A DNA stretch of 64,000 bases from VRUE01 sp963715625 (GCA_963715625.1 OY970260.1:2046001-2110000); one strand, 5' to 3'; shown: positions 34,174-42,705, numbered from the stretch's first letter. A program made the numbers and translations. The notes: a model not told the origin generated them from the sequence alone.

Positions 34174-36402
34174 TTGAGAAAATTCAGCTCGCACCACTCC
34201 ATCGGCCGCAGCGACAGGCCGCCTTCGAGCGCCCGTCTGGTCCTCCTCATCCTGGCCGTCGCCGGCTTCCTTCTCGTGCCGGCCAGCCAGGCTGCCGCGG
34301 TTGATTTCCCCTTGGTCATCACGACCGACGGAAGCGGTAAAGGCACGGTCGAATGCGACGTGGAAGGCGGCGGCGCCGAACCCTGCGAAGCCGAATACGA
34401 ATCGGGAACCGAAGTGAGCCTGGTCGCCGACCCCGACCCGGGCTCGGAATTCGTCGAATTCTACGGCGACTGCGGCCCCACCGAGTGCGAACTGACGATG
34501 AACGAAGAACACAGCGTCACCGCCACCTTCGACGCCGTGGAAGAAGAATTCCCGCTCACGGTCGAAACGGCGGGTAGCGGATCGGGCACGGTCGAATGCG
34601 AAGTCGGAGCCGGGCCCGCAGAACCGTGCGAAGAAGAATACCTTGAAGGTACCGAGATAAGCTTGGTCGCCGACGCCGACCCGGGCTCCAAATTCATCGA
34701 ATGGATCGGCGATTGCGGTCCCGAAGTCTGCGAACTGACGATGGACGAAGAACACAGCGTCACCGCGCTCTTCGAACTCGAACCCGAAGAATTCGACCTC
34801 GAAATCGAACCTGCCGGCACGGGCACGGGCACAGTGGAATGCGTACTCCAGGAAGGCCCCGAAGAATGCCAGGAAACGTACCTCGAAGGTACCGAACTGG
34901 CACTGATTCCGACTCCGAACCCGGGGTCTGAATTCAAAGAATTCTCTGGCGACTGCGGCCCGGCCGAATGCGAACTGACGATGGACGAAAACAAGGCGGT
35001 GACCGCCACGTTCGACAAAATACCGGGGGAAGAATTCAGCCTGACGATCACCGAAGCCGGCACCGGCACGGGCGAAGTCAAATGCAAAGTCAACGCCGGC
35101 CCCGCGGAAGCCTGCGACCCCGAATATGAAGACGGCACCGAACTGAGCCTCCTCGCCACAGCCGACCCCGGCTCCGAATTCACCGGCTACAGCGCCGGCA
35201 GCGGCTCGGCCTCTTCCTGCTCGGCCTCCCCGTGCAACTTCACGATCGGAGCCGACAGCGCGGTGACCGCGACCTTCGACCTCGAACCGCCGGTCGAAGA
35301 ATTCAGCCTGACGATCACCGAAGCCGGCACCGGCACGGGCGAAGTCAAATGCAAAGTCAACGCCGGCCCCGCGGAAGCCTGCGACCCCGAATATGAAGAC
35401 GGCACCGAACTGAGCCTCCTCGCCACAGCCGACCCCGGCTCCGAATTCACCGGCTACAGCGCCGGCAGCGGCTCGGCCTCTTCCTGCTCGGCCTCCCCGT
35501 GCAACTTCACGATCGGAGCCGACAGCGCGGTGACCGCGACCTTCGACCTCGAACCGCCGGTCGAAGAATTCAGCCTGACGATCACCGAAGCCGGCACCGG
35601 CACGGGCGAAGTCAAATGCAAAGTCAACGCCGGCCCCGCGGAAGCCTGCGACCCCGAATATGAAGACGGCACCGAACTGAGCCTCCTCGCCACAGCCGAC
35701 CCCGGCTCCGAATTCACCGGCTACAGCGCCGGCAGCGGCTCGGCCTCTTCCTGCTCGGCCTCCCCGTGCAACTTCACGATCGGAGCCGACAGCGCGGTGA
35801 CCGCGACCTTCGACCTCGAACCGCCGGTCGAAAAATTCAGCCTGACGATCACCAAAGCCGGCACCGGCACGGGCTCCGTCACCTGCGATGGCGGCGCCTG
35901 CGCGGCGAAATACGCCAAAGGCACCAAAGTCGCCCTCGCCGCCTCGGCGGCCTCCGGCTCCACCTTCTCCGGCTGGTCGGGAGGGGGCTGCTCCGGGACG
36001 GGCGGCTGCACGGTCACGGTCGAAGCCGACACCACGGTGACGGCCACCTTCACGGCTGACTCGACGCCGCCTCCGCCTCCGCCAACCGAAGGCAAGGCCA
36101 AGGCCGCGGGCAGCGCTCCGGTCAAGAGCGGCAAGGCAAGCCTCAAACTCAGCTGCACCGGTGGGCCTTGCAAAGGCACCCTGAAGCTGACCGCCAAAGT
36201 CAAGCAGGGCAAAAAAACCAAGAACCTCGTCATCGGCAAGGGCTCCTTCAGCATCGCCGAGGGGGGGTCCACGACCCTCAAGGTCAAGCTCTCGGGCCCG
36301 GCCAAGAAAGTGCTCGGCGAAGGCAAGACGCTGAAGGCGAGCGTCGCCGGCACCGGCGTGACGAGCTCGAAGGTCAAGCTCAAGCCGCCGAAAAGGAAAT
36401 AG
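34174..36402 (+). CDS. Secreted InlB B-repeat protein with three repeats of the same sequence
   Basis: 742 residues from TTG 34174, which has CGGAGG 5-6 nt upstream and directly precedes a signal peptide (ARLVLLILAVAGFLLVPASQ). Four diverged acidic repeats, three 89-residue copies (EFSLTITEAGTGTGEVKCKV, DPEYEDGTELSLLATADPGS), one variant, a Pro-rich linker and a C-terminal domain (SGKASLKLSCTGGPCKGTLK) also seen in the protein at 27,576. An upstream frame exists but lacks a ribosome-binding site. Likely a surface or matrix protein. Confidence 0.8.
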   Translation: MRKFSSHHSIGRSDRPPSSARLVLLILAVAGFLLVPASQAAAVDFPLVITTDGSGKGTVECDVEGGGAEPCEAEYESGTEVSLVADPDPGSEFVEFYGDCGPTECELTMNEEHSVTATFDAVEEEFPLTVETAGSGSGTVECEVGAGPAEPCEEEYLEGTEISLVADADPGSKFIEWIGDCGPEVCELTMDEEHSVTALFELEPEEFDLEIEPAGTGTGTVECVLQEGPEECQETYLEGTELALIPTPNPGSEFKEFSGDCGPAECELTMDENKAVTATFDKIPGEEFSLTITEAGTGTGEVKCKVNAGPAEACDPEYEDGTELSLLATADPGSEFTGYSAGSGSASSCSASPCNFTIGADSAVTATFDLEPPVEEFSLTITEAGTGTGEVKCKVNAGPAEACDPEYEDGTELSLLATADPGSEFTGYSAGSGSASSCSASPCNFTIGADSAVTATFDLEPPVEEFSLTITEAGTGTGEVKCKVNAGPAEACDPEYEDGTELSLLATADPGSEFTGYSAGSGSASSCSASPCNFTIGADSAVTATFDLEPPVEKFSLTITKAGTGTGSVTCDGGACAAKYAKGTKVALAASAASGSTFSGWSGGGCSGTGGCTVTVEADTTVTATFTADSTPPPPPPTEGKAKAAGSAPVKSGKASLKLSCTGGPCKGTLKLTAKVKQGKKTKNLVIGKGSFSIAEGGSTTLKVKLSGPAKKVLGEGKTLKASVAGTGVTSSKVKLKPPKRK
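35032..35832 (+). repeat. Three tandem 267-bp repeats with no visible differences
   Basis: Units begin at 35032, 35299 and 35566; a fourth, diverged unit begins at 35833. No base difference seen between the three. The period is a multiple of three. Confidence 0.93.
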
Positions 36403-36421
36403 GCATCGCGGCGCGAGGCCC

Positions 36422-36593
36422 TTAGGGCCTATCCCGCTAGGTGATCGCACCCCTGGATACGGCCCAGGACGCGGCGCGGATTCGGCCCCGTCGCGAATCC
36501 CACATGGCGCTGCCATGCGGAATTCGCGCCGTGACCGCCCCGCTTGGTCCTGAACCGTCCCAGGGGCACGTCCCCTAACGGGATAGGCCCTTA
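36422..36593. repeat. Long fold-back (MITE-like) element, family E1
   Basis: Outer inverted arms share AGGGCCTATCCCG, followed inward by TAGG and CCCCTGG on both sides with small mismatches. Total about 170 bp, filling the gap between the InlB gene and rph. No gene is seen inside. Confidence 0.7.
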
Positions 36594-36605
36594 GACTCGC
36601 GCCAC

Positions 36606-37334
36606 ATGCCAGCCTCACGAAGCTACGACAGGGCACCGGCCGACATCCGGCCGGTGTCCATCGATCCCGGGTACGTCGAGACCGCCAACGGCTCGGCGCT
36701 GATCTCGCTGGGCAGGACGAGGGTGATCTGCACCGCCTCGGTCGACCGCTCGGTGCCGCGCTGGATGCAGGGGCGGGGCAAAGGCTGGGTGACGGCTGAG
36801 TACGCGATGCTGCCGGCCTCCACCGGCGACCGCAAGACGCGCGACGTCGTCAAGGGCCGCCAGGACGGCCGCGGGGTCGAGATCCAGCGCCTGATCGGGC
36901 GCTCGCTGCGCGTGGTCGTCGACTTCAAGGCGCTCGGCGAACGCAGCGTCTACGTCGACTGCGATGTCCTCCAGGCCGACGGCGGGACCCGCTGCGCGGC
37001 GATCACCGGCGGCTACGTCGCCCTGCGCCTGGCCTGCCAGAAGCTGCTCGACGCCGGTGAGGTCGAGACGATGCCGCTCACCGGGTCGATCGCCGCGGTC
37101 AGCGTCGGCATGGTCGCCGGGCGGGCGCTCTGCGACCTCGACTATGGCGAGGACTCCAACGCAGAGGTCGACGCCAACGTCGTGATGACCGGCGACGGCG
37201 GCCTGGTCGAGGTCCAGGCCACGGCCGAGCGCACCCCGCTCTCCCGCACCTCGCTGGACGAGCTGCTCGGTCTCGCCGAGATGGGCATCTCCCGCCTTCG
37301 CCAGGTGCAGGAGAAAGTCGCCGGCAGCGGGTAG
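36606..37334 (+). CDS. rph: Ribonuclease PH
   Basis: 242 residues, full length. 3'-to-5' phosphorolytic exoribonuclease that trims tRNA 3' ends. Family blocks are intact: RPVSIDPGYVETANGSALIS, GKGWVTAEYAMLPAST, RQDGRGVEIQRLIGRSLR, VDCDVLQADGGTRCAAITGG and GLVEVQATAER. Followed 6 nt later by the XTP pyrophosphatase gene, a pairing common in bacteria. Confidence 0.95.
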   Translation: MPASRSYDRAPADIRPVSIDPGYVETANGSALISLGRTRVICTASVDRSVPRWMQGRGKGWVTAEYAMLPASTGDRKTRDVVKGRQDGRGVEIQRLIGRSLRVVVDFKALGERSVYVDCDVLQADGGTRCAAITGGYVALRLACQKLLDAGEVETMPLTGSIAAVSVGMVAGRALCDLDYGEDSNAEVDANVVMTGDGGLVEVQATAERTPLSRTSLDELLGLAEMGISRLRQVQEKVAGSG

Positions 37335-37340
37335 CTCCGA

Positions 37341-37940
37341 GTGATCCTCGCCACGGCCAACAAGCACAAGCTGCGCGAGATGCGCGAACTGCTGCCGGGG
37401 CTGGAGCTGGAGCCGCTGCCGGAGGGCGTTGAGCTGCCGCCCGAGGAAGGCGACTCGTTTGCGGAGATCGCGCTGGAGAAGGCGCGCGCGGCCCATGTCG
37501 CCACGGGCAGGGCCGCGGTCGGCGACGACTCGGGCATCGAGGTCGCCGGGCTCGGCGGCGGCCGGCCCGGGATCCACTCGGCCCGCTACGGCGGTCCCGG
37601 GGCGAGCGACGAGGAGAACCTGGCGAAGCTGCTGCGCGAGGTGGCCGAGGCCGGCGAGGACCGGCGCGCGGCCTACCGCTGCGCCCTGGCGCTGGTCGAC
37701 AGCGGTGGCGAGCGCGTCTTCGAGGGTCGCTGCGAGGGCCGCCTGGTCGGGGAGCCGCGGGGGGAGGGGGGCTTCGGCTACGACCCGGCCTTCGTCCCCG
37801 AGGCGACCGGCCCCGCCGACGAGCGCACGATGTCGGAGCTGAGCCAGGCGGAGAAGAACGAGATCAGCCATCGCGGCGCCGCGGCGCGGCTGCTGGCCGG
37901 CCATCTCGCCGCCGGCGGGGTGGCGCCGGGCGGGCGATGA
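37341..37940 (+). CDS. rdgB: XTP/dITP diphosphatase (RdgB/HAM1)
   Basis: 199 residues. Removes non-canonical purine triphosphates (ITP, XTP) before they enter DNA or RNA. Motifs: ILATANKHKLREMRELLPGL at the N-terminus, AAVGDDSGIEVAGLGGGRPG with the catalytic Asp pair, GGFGYDPAFVPE, and NEISHRGAAAR near the end. GTG start. The stop overlaps the CDF gene (ATGA). Confidence 0.94.
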   Translation: MILATANKHKLREMRELLPGLELEPLPEGVELPPEEGDSFAEIALEKARAAHVATGRAAVGDDSGIEVAGLGGGRPGIHSARYGGPGASDEENLAKLLREVAEAGEDRRAAYRCALALVDSGGERVFEGRCEGRLVGEPRGEGGFGYDPAFVPEATGPADERTMSELSQAEKNEISHRGAAARLLAGHLAAGGVAPGGR

Positions 37941-38848
37941 TCCGCACCAAGAGCGGCGCGGCGGCGCTCTCGATCGCCTCCAACGCGCTGCTGATCGCGA
38001 TCAAGCTGGCCGCCGCGGCGATCACCGGCTCGATCGCGATCCTCACCGAGGCGGTCCACTCGCTGATCGACCTGGTCGCCTCCGTCGTCGCCTTCGTCTC
38101 GGTGCGCAAGGCCGACGAGCCGGCCGACGCCGACCATCCCTACGGCCACGAGAAGGTCGAGAGCCTGGCGGCGACGATCGAGGGCCTGCTGATCCTGGTC
38201 GGCGCCGGGATCATCGTCTTCGAGGCGACGCACCGGCTCGTGGTCGGCGCCGAGGTCGAGACCCTCGGCGTCGGGATCGCGGTGATGGGCTTCTCGGTGG
38301 TGGCCAACCTCGCCGTCTCCACGGTCCTCTCGCGGCAGGCGAAGGCCCACGACTCGCCCGCGTTGGAGGGCGACGCGGCGCACCTGCGCACCGACGCGAT
38401 GACCTCGGCCGGGGTGCTCGTGGGCCTCGGGTTGGTGGAGGTGACGGGGGACGCCGCCTTCGACTCGATCACAGCCCTCCTCGTGGCGGCGGCGATAGTC
38501 GTCGCCGGGATCCGGATCGTCCGGCGCTCGTCCGGGGTGCTGGTCGACGAAACGCTCCCCGGCGAGGAGATGGACCGGATCGAGTCCGCGATCGCGTCCG
38601 CCCGCACCGGGGAGGTGGCCGGCTACCACAAGCTGCGCGCCCGCCGCGCCGGCTCCCGCCGCTACATCGACCTCCACGTCCAGTACCGCTCCGGGACCAG
38701 CCTCGAGCGCGCCCACGAGCTCTCCCACGCCCTCCGCGACGCGATCGAGGCGACGATCCCGCACGCCGAGGTGATGATCCATGCGGAGCCGGAGACGTCG
38801 GTGCGCGACCCCAAGCGGGCCCGGTCGGGCCCTTTCCGCGCCGGTTGA
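37937..38848 (+). CDS. Cation diffusion facilitator (CDF) metal exporter
   Basis: 303 residues, about six membrane segments (TKSGAAALSIASNALLIAIK and following). Likely exports Zn2+, Mn2+, Fe2+ or Co2+ by proton antiport. The TM2 HSLID segment and TM5 HLRTDAMTSAG give the family metal-site residues (H/D and H/D pairs); the C-terminal cytoplasmic domain has VDLHVQYRSGTSLERAHELS then HAEVMIHAEPE. Translationally coupled to rdgB (4-nt overlap). A hairpin follows 8 bp after the stop. Confidence 0.9.
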   Translation: MIRTKSGAAALSIASNALLIAIKLAAAAITGSIAILTEAVHSLIDLVASVVAFVSVRKADEPADADHPYGHEKVESLAATIEGLLILVGAGIIVFEATHRLVVGAEVETLGVGIAVMGFSVVANLAVSTVLSRQAKAHDSPALEGDAAHLRTDAMTSAGVLVGLGLVEVTGDAAFDSITALLVAAAIVVAGIRIVRRSSGVLVDETLPGEEMDRIESAIASARTGEVAGYHKLRARRAGSRRYIDLHVQYRSGTSLERAHELSHALRDAIEATIPHAEVMIHAEPETSVRDPKRARSGPFRAG

Positions 38849-38856
38849 CGCGGACG

Positions 38857-38895
38857 GTCCCGTATTCGCCGTCATAGAGACGGCGAATACGGGAC
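38857..38895. terminator. Family C hairpin after the CDF gene
   Basis: Perfect 17-bp stem (38857-38873 / 38879-38895; core CCGTATTCGCCGTC) with loop ATAGA, between convergent genes. The same stem with paired base changes occurs after nnr (61700-61738). No T-tract, so it may be a repeat element used as a terminator. Confidence 0.6.
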
Positions 38896-38903
38896 TCGTC
38901 GGG

Positions 38904-39053
38904 TCAGGGCGAGGGAAGAAGATTCACCGCAGCAGCCAGCCCCACGGCGACGATTGTGATCGCGTAGCCGGTGTAATCGCTGAGCGCGAAGGCCACCGCG
39001 GCGACCGCACAGATCGACACTACGATCATCCAGGAGGCTCGGGCCAGGGTCAC
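38904..39053 (-). CDS. Small two-helix membrane protein
   Basis: 49 residues from GTG 39053. Two hydrophobic stretches (WMIVVSICAVAAVAFALS and YAITIVAVGLAAAVNLL) separated by DYTG. Convergent with the CDF gene and divergent from the roadblock-domain gene. I do not recognise a family; the coding call rests on composition, membrane pattern and the clean gap it fills. Confidence 0.5.
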   Translation of the reverse strand: MTLARASWMIVVSICAVAAVAFALSDYTGYAITIVAVGLAAAVNLLPSP

Positions 39054-39073
39054 GGGTCGGTATTTTGGCCGAG

Positions 39074-39460
39074 ATGGCCGACGGTGAGACGAGCGGGGCG
39101 GTGAAGGAGGGCGCGGCGGCCGGGGGGCTGGCCCTCCTGGCCGAGATGTCACCCGACCTGCGCGGCGCCGCGATCCTCGACTCGGAGGGCGCGGTCCTGG
39201 CCGCCAGCGGCCATCCCGAGCGCTGGCGCGAGGACGCCGCGGCGCTGCTCGACGTCGCCGACCGGGCCGGGTCGGAGAGCGTCGAACAGCTTCACATCGC
39301 CACCGAGCAGGGCGAGGTCTTCGCGCTGCGGCACGCCGGGCTGGCGGCGGTCGCCGTGACCGACCGCTTCGCGCTCGCCTCGCTGCTCTTCTTCGACATG
39401 CGCTCGGTCCTGCGCGACCTCGCCGCGGGGGCGGACGGGGGGCATGCCGATGCCGCCTAA
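39074..39460 (+). CDS. Roadblock/LC7-like protein
   Basis: 128 residues. The pattern LALLAEMSPDLRGAAILDSE ... GAVLAASGHPE ... AGLAAVAVTDRFALASLLFF fits the roadblock/LC7 fold of small GTPase-regulating or signalling proteins. TATTTT (39061-39066) ends 7 nt before the ATG, giving a leaderless geometry. The next gene starts 17 nt before its end. Function unknown. Confidence 0.6.
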   Translation: MADGETSGAVKEGAAAGGLALLAEMSPDLRGAAILDSEGAVLAASGHPERWREDAAALLDVADRAGSESVEQLHIATEQGEVFALRHAGLAAVAVTDRFALASLLFFDMRSVLRDLAAGADGGHADAA

Positions 39461-39674
39461 GCCCCACCGCGTCCTGCTCGACCGCGTCTCGGGCTACGCA
39501 GACGAGGCCGCCGCCTACATGCGTCGCCGCCGCGTCGCCCGGCGGCCCTTCGCCCGCCTCTACTACCCGGGCGGCCGGGCGAGCGACCACGCTGCCGACT
39601 CGCTGGCCGGCGGCGAGCTGTTCGTCGCCGCGGGCCGGTTGATCGAGGTCGCCGGGAAGCGCCCCAGGCCGTGA
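39444..39674 (+). CDS. Small hypothetical protein
   Basis: 76 residues, Arg/Ala/Pro-rich (RVLLDRVSGYADEAAAYMRR ... GGELFVAAGRLIEVAG). Starts inside the end of the preceding gene (17-nt overlap), implying co-translation. No recognised domain. An ATG two codons downstream (39450) is also possible. Confidence 0.5.
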   Translation: MPMPPKPHRVLLDRVSGYADEAAAYMRRRRVARRPFARLYYPGGRASDHAADSLAGGELFVAAGRLIEVAGKRPRP

Positions 39675-39681
39675 GCGGCCT

Positions 39682-39714
39682 GATCGGCACGGTGACTTCC
39701 GGGTGTTCGAGTCC
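39682..39714. repeat. 33-bp direct repeat, copy 1 (before tldD)
   Basis: Contains CACGGTGACTTCCGGGTGTT. A second copy, 31/33 identical, is at 41176-41208 just before tldE. Confidence 0.75.
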
Positions 39715-39723
39715 ACGATGACG

Positions 39724-39770
39724 TTCCGGTGCGCCTTTCCCCCCCTATTCCTGGAAAAAGCGCACCGGAA
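39724..39770. repeat. Palindromic element, family A (before tldD)
   Basis: TTCCGGTGCGC at the left and GCGCACCGGAA at the right with a changed centre (CTTTCC...GGAAAAA). Its right end, with the next bases, gives GGAAGGG 6 nt before the tldD start and so may supply the ribosome-binding site. Confidence 0.8.
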
Positions 39771-39779
39771 GGGTGTTCT

Positions 39780-41168
39780 ATGAGCGGGCCGATCGTCGAG
39801 CCCGAGGTCGCCGAGCGCACCCTGCGCCGGGCGCTCGTCCACGGCGGGGAGCTCGCCGAGGTCTTCGCCGAGCGCAACGCCGGCCTGACGATGGCGATCG
39901 ACGAGTCGCGGGTCGAATCGGTGCAGTCGGGCGCCTCGGCGGGCGCCGGCGTGCGGGTGCTCAGCGGCGGCACCACCTACTTCGCCCACGTCGACGGCCT
40001 CGACCCCGCCGACCTCGAGCGCGCCGCCGGCGAGGCCGCCGCGGCGCTGCGCGCCGGGCGGGCCGAACCGCGCCCGCTGCGGGCCGTGGCGAGCACGCCG
40101 CAAAGGATCGAGCGGCGCCCGGCCGAGGTCCCCGCCGAGCGCAAGGCGGCGCTGCTGCGCGAGCTCGACGAGCACGGCCGCGCCGCCGGCCCGGAGATCG
40201 CCCAGCTCAGGGCCTCCTACGCCGAGGTCCGCCGCGAGGTGACGGTCGCCAACTCGGAGGGCCTCTTCGCGGGGGACGACCGCACGCGGGTGCGGATCGG
40301 CGCCCAGGCGGTGGCGCGGCGCGGCGACTCGGTCGAGACCGGCTCGGAGACCCTGGGCGGGCATCGCGGCTTCGAGCTCTTCGACGGCGACCCCGGCGAG
40401 ATCGCGGCCGGCGCGGCGCGCAAGGCGCTGACCCTGCTCGACGCCGGCCCGGCCCCCGCGGGCTCGATGCCGGTGGTGGTCGGCGGCGGCTTCGGCGGCG
40501 TCCTCTTCCACGAGATGACCGGCCACGGGCTGGAGGCCGACCACGTGCAGAAGGACGCCAGCGTCTACGCCGGCAAGCTGGGCGCGCAGGTCGCGCAGCC
40601 GCTGCTCACCGCCTACGACGACGGGCGCATGCCGAACGAGTGGGGCAGCGACTCGATCGACGACGAGGGCACGCCGACGCAGCAGACGATGGTGATCGAG
40701 GACGGCCGGCTGGTCTCCTTCCTCTACGACCGGCTGACCGCCCGCCGCGACGGCGTCGCCTCGACCGGCAACGGGCGCCGCGAGAGCTTCCGCCACCTGC
40801 CGGTGCCGCGCATGACCAACACCTACATCGCCCCCGGAGAGGCCGAGCCGGAGGCGATGATCGCCGAGGTGAAGCGCGGCTTCTACGCCGCCTCCTTCGC
40901 CGGCGGCCAGGTCGACCCGGCGACCGGCGACTTCGTCTTCGGCGTCTCCGAGGGCTACCTGATCGAGGGCGGCCGGGTGACGCGGCCCTGCCGCGGCGCC
41001 ACCCTGATCGGCAACTGCCTGGAGGCGCTGGCGGCGATCGACGCGGTCGGCAGCGACTTCGAGATGAAGACCGGCGTCTGCGGCAAGGCGGGCCAGAAAG
41101 TGCCGGTCGGGACCGGCCAGGGCCACGTCCGCATCCAGGCGATGACGGTGGGGGGGACGGAACTGTGA
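39780..41168 (+). CDS. tldD: TldD-family metalloprotease
   Basis: 462 residues. TldD pairs with TldE/PmbA to form a heterodimeric metalloprotease that unfolds and trims peptides such as modified microcins. The HExxxH zinc site is present (FHEMTGHGLEADH), as are NEWGSDSIDDEGTPTQQTMV, ARRDGVASTGNGRRESFRHL and GKAGQKVPVGTGQGHVRI. The ATG at 39780 has a GGAAGGG signal that partly belongs to a family A palindrome. The TldE-like partner follows. Confidence 0.9.
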   Translation: MSGPIVEPEVAERTLRRALVHGGELAEVFAERNAGLTMAIDESRVESVQSGASAGAGVRVLSGGTTYFAHVDGLDPADLERAAGEAAAALRAGRAEPRPLRAVASTPQRIERRPAEVPAERKAALLRELDEHGRAAGPEIAQLRASYAEVRREVTVANSEGLFAGDDRTRVRIGAQAVARRGDSVETGSETLGGHRGFELFDGDPGEIAAGAARKALTLLDAGPAPAGSMPVVVGGGFGGVLFHEMTGHGLEADHVQKDASVYAGKLGAQVAQPLLTAYDDGRMPNEWGSDSIDDEGTPTQQTMVIEDGRLVSFLYDRLTARRDGVASTGNGRRESFRHLPVPRMTNTYIAPGEAEPEAMIAEVKRGFYAASFAGGQVDPATGDFVFGVSEGYLIEGGRVTRPCRGATLIGNCLEALAAIDAVGSDFEMKTGVCGKAGQKVPVGTGQGHVRIQAMTVGGTEL

Positions 41169-41175
41169 GCGCCCC

Positions 41176-41208
41176 GATCGTCACGGTGACTTCCGGGTGT
41201 TCGAATCC
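41176..41208. repeat. 33-bp direct repeat, copy 2 (before tldE)
   Basis: 31/33 identical to 39682-39714; both copies sit just upstream of the tldD and tldE coding regions. It may mark a duplication or a shared signal. Confidence 0.75.
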
Positions 41209-41235
41209 GTGGCGATCGGGGCGCGAGGTCTTGTC

Positions 41236-42627
41236 TTGATTGAGCTGGCGCGCCGTGCGGTCGAGGGCACGCTTGGGGCGGGGGCCAGCGACGCCGAGGC
41301 CTACGCGTCCGAGGACGCCGGTCGCGAGGTCCGCGTCCACGGCGGCGAGGTCGAGAGCCTGACCGCGGCGACCAAACGCGGGATCGGCGTCCGCGCCTGG
41401 ATCGGCTTCCGGGCGGGGTACGCCTACGGTACCGACCTCTCCGAGGCAGGTATCGCGGAGCTGGCGTCGCGCGCGGCCGAGACGGCGCGAATCGCCGACG
41501 AGGACGAGTTCGCCGCCCCCCCAGAGCTTCCGGTGCGCTTTATGCCACCCATGGGCACACAAAGCGCACCGGAAGGGGTGGGGGGGGTGGGGGGGCTGGA
41601 GTTGGGCGACCCGTCGCTGGCCGCGACGCCGACCGCCGAGGTTGCCGAGCTGGCGCTGGCGATCGAGCGGGCGGCGCTTGGCGCCGATGCGCGGGTCGCG
41701 GGGGTCGAGCAGGCGGTCTACGCCGACTCCGCCGAGCGCGTCGCGATCGTCTCCTCGACCGGGATCGCGGGCGAGTTCGAGCGAACCGACTGCTACGGCT
41801 ACGCGCAGGCCCTGGCCGAGAGCGACGGCGGGCGCGAGACCGGCCTCGGCTTCGGCCTCGGCCGCGGTCCGGCCGCCCTCGACCCCGCCGCGATCGGGCG
41901 GGAGGCGGCGGGAAGGGCGACCGCGATGATCGGGGCCGGCAAGCCCGAGTCGCGCAGCTGCCCGGTCGTCCTCGACCCGACGGTGGCCGCCAGCTTCGTC
42001 GCCCTGGTCGGGCGCGGGCTGGGTGCCGACGCGGTGCAGCGCGGGCGCTCTCCCTTCGCCGCCCTGCTCGGCAGCGAGGTCGCCGCCGAGGCCCTCGTCG
42101 TCCACGACGACGGCCTCGACCCCGCCGGCTCGGCCTCCTCGCCCTTCGACGGCGAGGGCGTGCCCCACCGCCGCACCGCCCTGATCGAGGGCGGCAGGCT
42201 GCGCACCTTCCTCTACGACACCTACACCGCCCGCCGGGGCGGCGCGGCCTCGACCGGCAGCGCCGGCCGCACGGGTTACCGCTCCCAGCCGTCGGTCTCC
42301 GCCTCGAACCTGATCGTCGCGCCGGGAGCCCTCGGCTTCGAGGAGCTGTTGCGCGAGGCGGGAGAGGGGGTGCTGGTCACCGACGTCGCCGGGCTGCACT
42401 CGGGCGTCAACCCGGTCACGGGCGTCTTCTCGGTCGGCGCCTCGGGCCGGGCGATCCGCGGCGGCGAGGCGGCCGAGCCGCTGCGCGAGTTCACGATCGC
42501 GAGCGACCTCGTCTCGATGCTGAGGGCGGTTCGGGCGGCCGGAGCGACGCCGCGATGGGTGCCGTTCGGCGGCTCGGTCAGCACCCCGCCGCTGCTGATC
42601 GGCGAGATGGCGGTCGCCGGTTCCTGA
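41236..42627 (+). CDS. tldE: TldE/PmbA-family protein with in-frame palindromic insertion
   Basis: 463 residues from TTG 41236, which has GAGG 7 nt upstream and starts the family-like IELARRAVEGTLGAGASDAE; an in-frame GTG at 41197 is the alternative. Family parts: AFAALLGSEVAAEALVVHDD, SSPFDGEGVPHRRTALIEGG, TASTGSAGR-like GAASTGSAGRTGYR, and GVFSVGASGRAIRGGE. TldE lacks the zinc site and supports TldD. At 41527-41575 a family A palindrome adds about 16 codons (LPVRFMPPMGTQSAPEG) where homologues have none, and the frame stays open. Confidence 0.87.
   Translation: MIELARRAVEGTLGAGASDAEAYASEDAGREVRVHGGEVESLTAATKRGIGVRAWIGFRAGYAYGTDLSEAGIAELASRAAETARIADEDEFAAPPELPVRFMPPMGTQSAPEGVGGVGGLELGDPSLAATPTAEVAELALAIERAALGADARVAGVEQAVYADSAERVAIVSSTGIAGEFERTDCYGYAQALAESDGGRETGLGFGLGRGPAALDPAAIGREAAGRATAMIGAGKPESRSCPVVLDPTVAASFVALVGRGLGADAVQRGRSPFAALLGSEVAAEALVVHDDGLDPAGSASSPFDGEGVPHRRTALIEGGRLRTFLYDTYTARRGGAASTGSAGRTGYRSQPSVSASNLIVAPGALGFEELLREAGEGVLVTDVAGLHSGVNPVTGVFSVGASGRAIRGGEAAEPLREFTIASDLVSMLRAVRAAGATPRWVPFGGSVSTPPLLIGEMAVAGS
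41527..41575. repeat. Palindromic element, family A, inside tldE
   Basis: CTTCCGGTGCGCTTTATG at the left and its near-complement at the right, centre CCACCCATGGGCAC. It is in frame within the coding sequence. Confidence 0.88.
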
Positions 42628-42705
42628 CTCCCATGCGGCCTTACGGCCGTGGTCGCTGTTAGATTCCGGCGCGATTTCAACCACTCATGACGGAGGAGCT
42701 TCGAC

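Noticed and set aside
33940..36636. Minus-strand frame of about 900 codons antisense to the repeat protein
   Set aside because: It simply mirrors the internal repeats and has no coding features.
41190..41210. GTTCGAATCC in the 33-bp repeat resembling a tRNA T-arm or att core
   Set aside because: Flanking stem bases do not pair, and no tRNA or integrase gene lies nearby.
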